In this document: positions 57,812-64,000 of the stretch, in pieces | Numbering within the stretch: position 1 is the stretch's first letter | Layout: the number at the start of each line of letters is the position of its first letter | From: Bacteriovoracaceae bacterium UBA6153 | GTDB lineage: Bacteria; Bdellovibrionota; Bacteriovoracia; Bacteriovoracales; Bacteriovoracaceae | NCBI GenBank assembly: GCA_002428265.1 | Contig: DIUR01000010.1 | Span: 1 to 64,000, forward strand | Direction of reading: 5' to 3' | Length of the DNA stretch: 64,000 nt | The notes under the pieces: generated by a model | Database searches by the model: none | The model's input: the letters and a program-made list of their open reading frames with translations, nothing else | What the model was told of the DNA's origin: nothing | Program-made: the position numbers and the translations under genes

Positions 57812-58521
57812 TTGAATTTAAAAATCTCAGTGTGGGCTTTAATAATAAAACCCTTCTTAAAGACCTTGATGGGAAAATTGAAAAAGGTCAGCTGATTGCT
57901 TTAATGGGAGTTAATGGAGCAGGGAAGAGTTGTTTACTTAAAACACTTACCGCTCTTAATCCAAAACGATCAGGAGAGCTGAGTCTTGATAAAGTTAGTT
58001 ATGAATCAAGTTCACCATTAGATCTTGCTAAAAAAATGGCCGTCGTTTTAACAGAAAAAATTCATGCCGATTTTTTAAAAGTTATTGAACTCATTCATTT
58101 GGGACGCTCTCCTTATACTGATGTCTGGGGAAATCTGAGCGATGCTGACTCAAAAAGCATTTTTGAAGTTATTAGTCTTTTAAAATTAGAACGAATACAG
58201 AACAATTTTTTCTCAGAATTAAGTGACGGACAAAAACAAAAAGTTCTCTTGGCCCGTGCACTTGTGCAGGCTCCACAGTATTTATTTTTAGATGAGCCGA
58301 CAACTTATCTGGATATTCCTTCAAAAGTAGAGTTAATGAAAACACTGAAGCAGCTCTCTCATGAAAAGCAAATGGCCGTTTTTTTTAGCACTCACGATTT
58401 AAATTTAATTGAAGATGTTGTGGATTTTATCTGGCTGATAGATGCAGATGGTGTTTTGCATATCAAAAGCCCTGAAGATTTAAGATCCTCTGGGCTTCTG
58501 AAAACAAATTTTAATATTTAG
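57808..58521 (+). CDS. B12/iron-chelate ABC ATPase (BtuD/FecE family)
   Basis: 237 aa with Walker A GVNGAGKSC (about 34-42), signature LSDGQKQKVLLARAL, Walker B YLFLDEPT and the H-loop STHDLNLI. The GTG at 57808 has AAGGAG six bases upstream. It powers the preceding permease. The end converges with htrA, overlapping by four bases. Confidence 0.9.
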   Translation: MIEFKNLSVGFNNKTLLKDLDGKIEKGQLIALMGVNGAGKSCLLKTLTALNPKRSGELSLDKVSYESSSPLDLAKKMAVVLTEKIHADFLKVIELIHLGRSPYTDVWGNLSDADSKSIFEVISLLKLERIQNNFFSELSDGQKQKVLLARALVQAPQYLFLDEPTTYLDIPSKVELMKTLKQLSHEKQMAVFFSTHDLNLIEDVVDFIWLIDADGVLHIKSPEDLRSSGLLKTNFNI

Positions 58522-59588
58522 ATTTGAACGAGAGTCACATCAATTGTTCTCTCTTTTCCCTCTCTGACAATTTTCACTTTAACGGTCTCACCAATTTTGA
58601 ATTTATTAACAGTAGTGTAAAGATCGTCATAACTCTTAATTGTTTCATTGTTAATTCCAACGATGATGTCTCCGAGAATATACTGACCTCTGCGGTTACT
58701 CATAATTCCTTTCAGACCAGCTTTAGATGCAGGACCTTTGGGGTCGACAAATTTTACGACAACTCCATCACGAAGACCCATTCTTGCAGCATAATAATCT
58801 TCAAGGATCGCAATTCCCAATCCTGGACGATTTACTTTTCCGAATTGAATCAGTTGAGGAACAACATCTTTAACAATATTTACGGGAATAGCGAAACCAA
58901 GGCCAGCGCTTGCTGATGATCCTCCAGCATTATAGATCATGGTGTTGATACCAATTAATCTACCTTGTGAATCGAGAAGGGCCCCACCAGAGTTTCCAGG
59001 GTTAATAGAAGCATCTGTTTGAATCATTCCGTTAATAGAGACACCACCGATACCTTTAATCTTTCTATCTAGAGCAGAAACTGATCCTGTTGTTAATGTA
59101 TGATCTAATCCAAGTGGATTTCCAATCGCCAGAGCTTTTTGACCAACTAAAAGGGTTTTAGAATCTCCTCTTGAAATAGCTTTTAAATTTTTAGGAATTT
59201 CTTCCAATTTTAAAACAGCTAAGTCATTTTTTGGATCTACGCCAACAACTTTAGCGCGGTATTGTTTTTTGTCTTCGCGAAAAGCGATTGAGAATGCATC
59301 TCCATCTGCCACTACGTGATAGTTCGTTACGATATGCCCTAGATTGTCCCACACAAGCCCTGAGCCCATTCCGGCCTGCACTTCTGTGACATCCATATCA
59401 AAGCGGCCTTGAGTCTTTCTAAGGTTGCTTACGTTCACAACAGAGTCTGCTGTATTTTGAAAAACGGCGATTGAGTTTTTTTCCGTTTCAAGCAGCATAG
59501 CGACTTCTTTTTTAGCAGTTTGCTGCTGCGAAAATGCTGGTACTGAAAAACATAGCGAAAACACAACCAAAAGACTTAACTTCTGCAT
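58518..59588 (-). CDS. Periplasmic serine protease HtrA/DegS type
   Basis: Envelope quality-control protease of 356 aa. Signal peptide MQKLSLLVVFSLCFSVPAFS, then a trypsin-like domain with His91 (TNYHVVAD), Asp122 (KNDLAVL) and Ser200 (INPGNSGGAL), followed by a single PDZ domain (about 265-350). The single PDZ and length are DegS-like, but the N-terminus looks like a cleavable signal rather than an anchor. Strong SD AGGAGG supports ATG 59588 over the longer frame to 59702. Confidence 0.9.
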   Translation of the reverse strand: MQKLSLLVVFSLCFSVPAFSQQQTAKKEVAMLLETEKNSIAVFQNTADSVVNVSNLRKTQGRFDMDVTEVQAGMGSGLVWDNLGHIVTNYHVVADGDAFSIAFREDKKQYRAKVVGVDPKNDLAVLKLEEIPKNLKAISRGDSKTLLVGQKALAIGNPLGLDHTLTTGSVSALDRKIKGIGGVSINGMIQTDASINPGNSGGALLDSQGRLIGINTMIYNAGGSSASAGLGFAIPVNIVKDVVPQLIQFGKVNRPGLGIAILEDYYAARMGLRDGVVVKFVDPKGPASKAGLKGIMSNRRGQYILGDIIVGINNETIKSYDDLYTTVNKFKIGETVKVKIVREGKERTIDVTLVQI

Positions 59589-59598
59589 GAACTCCTCC

Positions 59599-59627
59599 TT
59601 GCATCGAATGTACTCTATAGATATAAT
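59599..59627 (+). promoter_or_regulatory. Sigma-70-type promoter of psd
   Basis: TTGCAT (59599-59604), a 17-base spacer and a perfect TATAAT (59622-59627). Start predicted near 59634, 24 bases before the psd ATG. Its -10 overlaps that of the divergent htrA promoter. Confidence 0.75.
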
Positions 59628-59648
59628 CCCGGAATAGATTTTGATCAA
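59620..59648 (-). promoter_or_regulatory. Sigma-70-type promoter of htrA
   Basis: On the minus strand TTGATC (59648-59643), a 17-base spacer and TATATC (59625-59620). Start predicted near 59613, 25 bases before the htrA ATG. It shares its -10 region with the psd promoter on the other strand. Confidence 0.6.
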
Positions 59649-59657
59649 GAGGCCATT

Positions 59658-60566
59658 ATGGAAATTAAGTTTTACAACCGCGTGACAGGTAAAGTGGACC
59701 ATGAAATGGTCTATGGCGATAAATTTATTGAATGGCTTTATGAATCGACTTCTGGAAAAGGGATGTCACACCTTATTTGCAAAGCGCCACTCAGTAAATT
59801 TTATGGGGCCTTACAAGACAGCCCACTAAGTCAGAAAAAAGTTGCGCCATTTATAAAGAAATTCAATATCCAGATGGAAGACTATCTTCCTGAGGAAGGT
59901 CGTACTTCGAGCTCTCCTTACTCAACTTTTAACCAGTTTTTTATCCGTCGTTTTCAACCGGGAAAACGCCCTATTGTAGAAAATCCAAAGGAGATGGCAG
60001 CTTTTAGTGAAGCTCGTTATTACGGTTATGAAAGTGTGCAGGATAATGAAACTGTTCCTGTTAAAGGCCATAATCTAAAACCAAAAGCGCTGATTGCGAA
60101 CTCAAAGTGGGAAGATACTTTTGAAGACGGGCCACTACTTCTCGCAAGATTGTGCCCTGTTGATTATCACCGCTACCATTTTCCAGATGATGGAAAAATT
60201 GTTGACGACTACAGAGTCACAGGTCTTTATCACTCGGTAAATCCACTGGCCTTAAAATCAAAAGAAGACATTCTTATTACGAATGAAAGACATGTCACAA
60301 TTCTTGAAACAAAGAACTTCGGAAAACTTGCCTATATTGAAGTCGGTGCCATTTGTGTTGGAAAAATCATCCAGTCAAAACCACTTGATAAGGGGAGATC
60401 GTTTGCTCGCGGTGAAGAGAAAGGCTATTTTCTTTTTGGTGGATCAACGGTCATCGTTATTGGTGAAAAAGGAAAATGGAAGCCTAGCTCTGACATTTTA
60501 GAAAACACTAAAAAAGGAATGGAGACATACCTTCATTTAGGAATGACAGTCGCAAACATCGGATAG
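59658..60566 (+). CDS. psd: Phosphatidylserine decarboxylase
   Basis: Makes phosphatidylethanolamine by decarboxylating phosphatidylserine. The self-processing site is intact as FGGSTVIVIGE near residues 260-270, and the catalytic His is in PVDYHRYHFPDDGKI (about 170-184). The position equivalent to the Asp of SPADSR reads FSEAR, possibly Glu replacing Asp. 302 aa, the large PSD form. It is the probable working enzyme, since the copy beside pssA has lost the triad. SD AAGAGG is five bases before the ATG. Confidence 0.93.
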   Translation: MEIKFYNRVTGKVDHEMVYGDKFIEWLYESTSGKGMSHLICKAPLSKFYGALQDSPLSQKKVAPFIKKFNIQMEDYLPEEGRTSSSPYSTFNQFFIRRFQPGKRPIVENPKEMAAFSEARYYGYESVQDNETVPVKGHNLKPKALIANSKWEDTFEDGPLLLARLCPVDYHRYHFPDDGKIVDDYRVTGLYHSVNPLALKSKEDILITNERHVTILETKNFGKLAYIEVGAICVGKIIQSKPLDKGRSFARGEEKGYFLFGGSTVIVIGEKGKWKPSSDILENTKKGMETYLHLGMTVANIG

Positions 60567-61306
60567 TGATCTGAAGGAAAGACGTTATTAAAAGAGCGTT
60601 TTTCCATGTGAAGATAGCTGCACTCAAATTGTGCCGGCATTAAAATCCAATCTATTCTTGAGCCCTCAGCGGCTTCATTTCCATTGAATCCATGATGGCT
60701 TGTTTCTTCTTTATAATTTTTTTCAACCCATGGGTCTTTGAGATTGAAGGCATTCATTAAATCATTTTTGATTTGAGACTGGGGGGATTCATTAAAGTCT
60801 CCCATGATAAAAATGTTTTGGTCCCCAAGTTTTTTAAGTTCAGCGATCAAGACAGCAACCTGGCCAGTTCTGGTTTCATTTAAAATGTGGTCGAGGTGAA
60901 CGTTGGCAATTAATAGTTTTTTATTTGTCTTTATGATTTCGACTTCTGCCCAAGTGCAAAGCCTGGGAAACGAGCTGGAAAAAGAGCTTGATCCAGGAAC
61001 ATCAGGAGTTTCAGAAAGCCAAATGTCTCCAGAGCGCAAAACCTTTATTTTTTTCAAGTCCACAAAAAGGCAAGGGTACATCCGCACATCAATCCATTCG
61101 CGATGAGAGTCAATGAGAGTGAGGTTCGTTAATTTTTCATCCAGCTCTTTTATTTGGCCTATTCGGCCTTCTTGAGTGGCCAGGATATCGGGAGAAAAGT
61201 TCTGATAAAGCTCAGTTAATAACGGAAGTCTATGAGGCCAGTCGTGGGGGCCATCTGCCGGATTGGCATAACGAATATTGCTGGTAATAATTTTGATTTC
61301 GCTCAT
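60533..61306 (-). CDS. Endonuclease/exonuclease/phosphatase family protein
   Basis: The metal-dependent EEP fold has all blocks in order: TSNIRY (start), DILATQEG, NVHLDH (about 138-143), IMGDFNESP, SRIDWIL and PSDHYPMFA at the end. No signal peptide, 257 aa. Members hydrolyse phosphodiesters in DNA, RNA, inositol phosphates or sphingolipids; the substrate here is not clear. The 3' end overlaps the psd 3' end by 34 bases on opposite strands. Confidence 0.85.
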   Translation of the reverse strand: MSEIKIITSNIRYANPADGPHDWPHRLPLLTELYQNFSPDILATQEGRIGQIKELDEKLTNLTLIDSHREWIDVRMYPCLFVDLKKIKVLRSGDIWLSETPDVPGSSSFSSSFPRLCTWAEVEIIKTNKKLLIANVHLDHILNETRTGQVAVLIAELKKLGDQNIFIMGDFNESPQSQIKNDLMNAFNLKDPWVEKNYKEETSHHGFNGNEAAEGSRIDWILMPAQFECSYLHMEKRSFNNVFPSDHYPMFATVIPK

Positions 61307-61410
61307 AAATTGTTCTTATTTTAAAACACTTCATTCTCCTATGAGAACACTAATCTCAAATATTCTTAGCAATGCACTTATGAAATCAAAAGTTTAACTA
61401 TCAATTACGC

Positions 61411-61428
61411 TTGGCATCCTCTGTGCTT
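61411..61428 (+). promoter_or_regulatory. Candidate sigma-54 (-24/-12) promoter
   Basis: TTGGCATCCTCTGTGCTT has GG at 61413-61414 and GC at 61425-61426, 12 bases apart. Transcription from about 61437 would give an 18-base leader with SD GGAGGGG to the gene at 61455. Its layout matches the sigma-54-type site at 46499. Confidence 0.55.
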
Positions 61429-61454
61429 TATGAGTCATAAACCTGGAGGGGATA

Positions 61455-61790
61455 ATGGAATTACAAAAGACAATTCTGAATCAGTACATGCTTTTAAACA
61501 ATAAACCTACTTTGAAGAAAATTTCTGCTGATACAGGCATTCAACTAACAAGAGTTTTTAGACTCTTCAACGGCAGCACGATGAAGCTATCGGAGTTTGA
61601 AATATTCAACAAGAAAGTCAAAGAAAAGATGGGCTTAACGGAAGGACTTGAGGCGCTCGCTTTTGAATGCTCACTTAAATTGAGTCCTGTTGCGATTAAG
61701 GATTTAGAGGTTTTTCTCAAAAGAAAGATCGAAGTTTGGAAGTTGGCCCAGATACAAAAACAACCAATTTCAACTCATTTAACAGCGTAG
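61455..61790 (+). CDS. Putative DNA-binding protein (helix-turn-helix-like)
   Basis: 111 aa. Residues ~16-45 (PTLKKISADTGIQLTRVFRL) read as a helix-turn-helix of the XRE/Lac type, followed by a helical remainder. No enzymatic motif. SD GGAGGGG lies just before the ATG. A second gene follows after 19 bases. I infer a regulatory role but cannot name a family. Confidence 0.55.
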   Translation: MELQKTILNQYMLLNNKPTLKKISADTGIQLTRVFRLFNGSTMKLSEFEIFNKKVKEKMGLTEGLEALAFECSLKLSPVAIKDLEVFLKRKIEVWKLAQIQKQPISTHLTA

Positions 61791-61809
61791 TAACGCAAAG
61801 GGATATTTT

Positions 61810-62331
61810 ATGAAAGACGGATTATTACTCATTGAAAGAATTGTTATTGAATCGCTCTCGAAGAAAGAAAAAAACATCCAAGAGATTGAAATTGATACGA
61901 ATTTAGCCCATGGTTTGTTGCTAAACATCCTGCCAAACCTCTTAATGCGTAACATGATTAAGTATAAAAATGGCACGTATTCTCTAGACAAAGAGCACTG
62001 TTTTCAATGGTTAGGAGAGGTGAATAAAAAGCAAAATGTCAAAGAAGAGGCCCGTGAAATCTTCACCTCTTTAGTGAATCAATACTTTGAAAAAGATGCC
62101 ACATGTCCTCAACATCTAGGGGCCCAATTGAAGATACAAAAGATGTGGCTAACTCATGATGAGGAAATAATTTTAAAGTCTCATATGAATGCATTGGAAG
62201 GTTTTTTCAATGGTGTAAAAGAAGCTAGAAAACGTCATCCTCAGAGGGAAAAAACCTGTGAACAGCGAGTGGTTATCTGGGGTGCAACTCATTATTCGGA
62301 TTTAGTTGAGGGTGTTTTAAAAGCAGTTTAA
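61810..62331 (+). CDS. Hypothetical protein, possible regulator
   Basis: 173 aa, no signal or membrane segment. The first ~65 residues resemble a winged helix (LIERIVIESLSKKEKNIQEI ... LLMRNMIKYKNGTYSLD, with a hydrophobic hairpin), and the rest is helical and charged. Cotranscribed with the preceding HTH-like protein. It has some likeness to the TIGR02147-type regulators seen in Bdellovibrio relatives, but I could not confirm that. Confidence 0.5.
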   Translation: MKDGLLLIERIVIESLSKKEKNIQEIEIDTNLAHGLLLNILPNLLMRNMIKYKNGTYSLDKEHCFQWLGEVNKKQNVKEEAREIFTSLVNQYFEKDATCPQHLGAQLKIQKMWLTHDEEIILKSHMNALEGFFNGVKEARKRHPQREKTCEQRVVIWGATHYSDLVEGVLKAV

Positions 62332-62365
62332 GTAAAAAAATTTTCATTTTTTTTTAAGAAGATAG

Positions 62366-62395
62366 TTGACTTCAATACCCCAACAGTAATATAAA
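62366..62395 (+). promoter_or_regulatory. Sigma-70-type promoter of the small lipoprotein
   Basis: TTGACT (62366-62371), an 18-base spacer and TATAAA (62390-62395). The leader to the ATG at 62456 is about 55 bases, ending in SD TAGGAGA. Confidence 0.65.
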
Positions 62396-62455
62396 TTTAC
62401 ATATCATTATTGTGCACGGTAACACGTCATCGAAACGAAACTTAGGAGATTTGAG

Positions 62456-62668
62456 ATGAAAAAATTATTAGTTCTTGCTCTTGTTGTATCTGCAATGTCA
62501 TTCGGTTGTTCAAAAAAAGAAGAAACAACTACAACTGAAGTTGCTCCAGCTACAACTGAAATGGCTCCAGCTACAGAAACTGCTCCAACTGCTGAAGTTG
62601 CTCCTGGTACAGAAGCTGCTCCAACTGCTGAAGCTGCTCCAGCTGCAGAAGCTGCACCTGCTCACTAG
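62456..62668 (+). CDS. Small Ala/Pro/Glu-repeat lipoprotein
   Basis: 70 aa. MKKLLVLALVVSAMSFGC gives a lipobox Cys at residue 18. The mature part is a low-complexity tail of APxxE units (APATTEM, APTAEV, APAAEA) ending in His. It has its own promoter and a UUCG-loop terminator, so it is a discrete, probably abundant transcript. The role could be an envelope spacer; nothing is known from sequence. Confidence 0.75.
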   Translation: MKKLLVLALVVSAMSFGCSKKEETTTTEVAPATTEMAPATETAPTAEVAPGTEAAPTAEAAPAAEAAPAH

Positions 62669-62704
62669 TTATTAACCATTCTTTAATTAGAGTGTTATTA
62701 ATAT

Positions 62705-62733
62705 AAAAAAGGCTCCTTCGGGAGCCTTTTTTA
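62705..62733. terminator. Bidirectional terminator after the small lipoprotein
   Basis: GGCTCC (62711-62716) pairs with GGAGCC (62721-62726) around a UUCG loop, with A and T runs on either side, so it can serve the lipoprotein gene on the plus strand and the metH unit on the minus strand. It has the same stem core as the tig terminator. Confidence 0.85.
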
Positions 62734-62736
62734 TTT

Positions 62737-63204
62737 CTAGCCTACGTATCCATGTGTCTTTATAAAATCTTGTACTAAATCCATAAACCTGTGATCAATG
62801 TCTTTATTCTCCGGAGAGTCTTCACAACATTGAAGGTAGCCGAGCATTTTTTGAAATGGCGTTGTTCTGTTCTCACTAGCAAGCCACTCTTGGAAATAAG
62901 TGATGGCATTAAGCCAGGCCCCAAGTGAGTAGTTAGAGTGATCGACCACTCTGAAAAAATAATCAATCCCAGGAACACCTACCGGACGCTCTTTAGAATC
63001 TTGAAATAAAAGTTTTACCATGAGTTCTGTTTGAGGAATCGTTGCGGCCCCTTTAGTAAGGCGAACAAGATTTCTATCAGAAAGAAACTTTTCTGGAATA
63101 GTGGCACGTGCAAACTCTAGAGTGGCACGCCACTCTTCGCCTTTTTGTTCGATGACATCTTGTAGTGTATGAATAGGTTTTTTTATGGGATTATTTTGGT
63201 TCAT
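62737..63204 (-). CDS. Hypothetical protein cotranscribed with metH
   Basis: 155 aa, no signal peptide, mostly helical. Residues such as VVDHSNYSLGAWLNAITYF and CEDSPENKDIDHRFMDLVQD stand out, but no family is recognised. Its ATG overlaps the metH stop by 14 bases with AGGA three bases upstream, so it is probably translated by coupling and might relate to methionine or B12 metabolism. Confidence 0.55.
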   Translation of the reverse strand: MNQNNPIKKPIHTLQDVIEQKGEEWRATLEFARATIPEKFLSDRNLVRLTKGAATIPQTELMVKLLFQDSKERPVGVPGIDYFFRVVDHSNYSLGAWLNAITYFQEWLASENRTTPFQKMLGYLQCCEDSPENKDIDHRFMDLVQDFIKTHGYVG

Positions 63205-64000
63205 ATCCTAAATTTGGTGCCAGCCATTTTTCTATTGTTGCTACTGGCATCTCCTTTCTTTTAGCATAATCCTCGATTTGATCACGTCCAAGACTTCCTA
63301 CGTTAAAATAGCGTGCTTCAGGATGATTAAAATAAAATCCTGAAACTGAGCTTGGCGGATTCATCGCGAAGTTTTCAGTGAGAGTGACACCAGTGTGAGC
63401 TTCTGCATTTAAAAGATCCCACAGAAGTTGTTTTTCAGTGTGATCAGGACATGCAGGATATCCTGGAGCAGGTCTTACGCCGCGGTATTTTTCTTTAATT
63501 AAATCTTCATTAGATAAATTTTCATTCAGACCGTATCCAAAAATCTCACGAACTTTTTTGTGAGCAAGTTCGGCCAGGGCCTCTGCCAGGCGATCTCCAA
63601 TGGCCTTCACCATGATAGATGAGTAGTCATCATTTTTGTCTACAAACGTTTTTGCATAAGCTTCTACTTCATGACCAGCTGTCACGACAAAGCCGCCAAA
63701 ATAGTCGTTGTGGCCTTCTGGTGCGATAAAATCAGCGAGGCTATGGTAAACGCCATCATCTCCAATTTTTTCTTTTTGCTGACGAAGAAAGTGCAGAGTC
63801 TTGTTGTTATTAACAATGACATCATCGCCGCGTGAGAAAGCCGGGAAAATACCGATCAAAACTTTTGGATTGAATATTTTCTTCTTAACGATGTCATTTA
63901 GTAAAACCTGAGCATCGTGGAAAAGTTTCTGTGCCTCTTGTCCGTATTTTTCATTGCCGAGAATTTTTGGATAAGTCCCTTTTAATTCCCAGGTCCAAAA
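63191..64000 (-). CDS. metH: Cobalamin-dependent methionine synthase, C-terminal part (truncated by window edge)
   Basis: The C-terminal 269 residues of MetH, including the AdoMet-binding reactivation domain: VLIGIFPAFSRGDDV, YFGGFVVTAGHEVEAY, RGVRPAPGYPACPDHTEK and GFYFNHPEARYFNVG. The frame stays open to the window end (WTWELKGTYPKILG read at the edge), so the gene continues beyond 64,000 and the apparent start at 63859 is not real. It needs B12, linking it to the importer at 53.8-58.5 kb. Confidence 0.93.
   Translation of the reverse strand, partial: FWTWELKGTYPKILGNEKYGQEAQKLFHDAQVLLNDIVKKKIFNPKVLIGIFPAFSRGDDVIVNNNKTLHFLRQQKEKIGDDGVYHSLADFIAPEGHNDYFGGFVVTAGHEVEAYAKTFVDKNDDYSSIMVKAIGDRLAEALAELAHKKVREIFGYGLNENLSNEDLIKEKYRGVRPAPGYPACPDHTEKQLLWDLLNAEAHTGVTLTENFAMNPPSSVSGFYFNHPEARYFNVGSLGRDQIEDYAKRKEMPVATIEKWLAPNLGYEPK

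Noticed and set aside
59589..59702. N-terminal extension of the HtrA frame
   Set aside because: Would cover both promoters and the psd start; AGGAGG and the signal peptide support 59588.
62475..62675. Leu/Gln-rich frame inside the small lipoprotein gene
   Set aside because: It is the +1 reading of the APxxE repeat DNA; no start signal of its own.

Overview
The window is an AT-rich, gene-dense chromosomal segment from a Gram-negative bacterium. Outer-membrane barrels, TonB/B12 uptake, many Sec signal peptides, TPR proteins and an outer-membrane family otherwise known from Myxococcus and Bdellovibrio point to the Bdellovibrionota. My best inference is the Bacteriovorax/Peredibacter side, because base composition is low in GC. 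Nothing looks like a prophage, IS element, CRISPR array or recent island. No tRNA was seen, and no gene-free stretch exceeds 300 bases.

Layout. 0-0.3 kb: 5S rRNA with its own promoter-like sequence and a terminator. 0.3-12.7 kb: ftsK, then rpsB-tsf behind a structured leader, then a long run pyrH-frr-uppS-cdsA-rseP-tsaB-(Psd-like)-pssA-OMP-truA that joins translation factors to envelope lipid synthesis. 12.8-14.1 kb: trigger factor. 14.2-24.1 kb (minus): hisS-valS, and a membrane Fe-S oxidoreductase followed by three secreted proteins of unknown role. 24.2-31.7 kb: a lipoprotein, Hsp33, and an AddB/AddA-type helicase-nuclease pair. 31.8-38.0 kb: an outer-membrane barrel plus TPR proteins resembling parts of the myxobacterial Glt gliding machinery. 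38.1-45.5 kb: trxA-gmhA, an RDD protein, polA, an OsmC protein and groESL. 45.5-50.0 kb: small secreted and hypothetical proteins, including a matrixin-like protease, with a sigma-54-type promoter. 50.1-53.8 kb: a YejA-YejB-YejE-like peptide importer without its ATPase. 53.8-58.5 kb: a vitamin B12 uptake locus, with a TonB receptor under a cobalamin riboswitch and divergent BtuF/C/D-like genes. 58.5-61.3 kb: an HtrA protease and Psd sharing overlapping divergent promoters, then an EEP-family hydrolase. 61.4-64 kb: a second sigma-54-type promoter with two putative regulatory genes, a tiny lipoprotein, and the 3' end of B12-dependent metH.

How the parts connect. CdsA, PssA and Psd make CDP-diacylglycerol, phosphatidylserine and phosphatidylethanolamine. 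The likely functional Psd is 50 kb from pssA, while the Psd-like gene beside pssA has lost all three catalytic residues. The B12 importer plausibly feeds the cobalamin-dependent MetH at the right edge. Several start codons were moved downstream of the longest open frame on Shine-Dalgarno or signal-peptide grounds (pyrH, uppS, addB-like, addA-like, OsmC, yejA-like, btuB, htrA and others). Gene identities rest on motifs read by eye; no database search was run.
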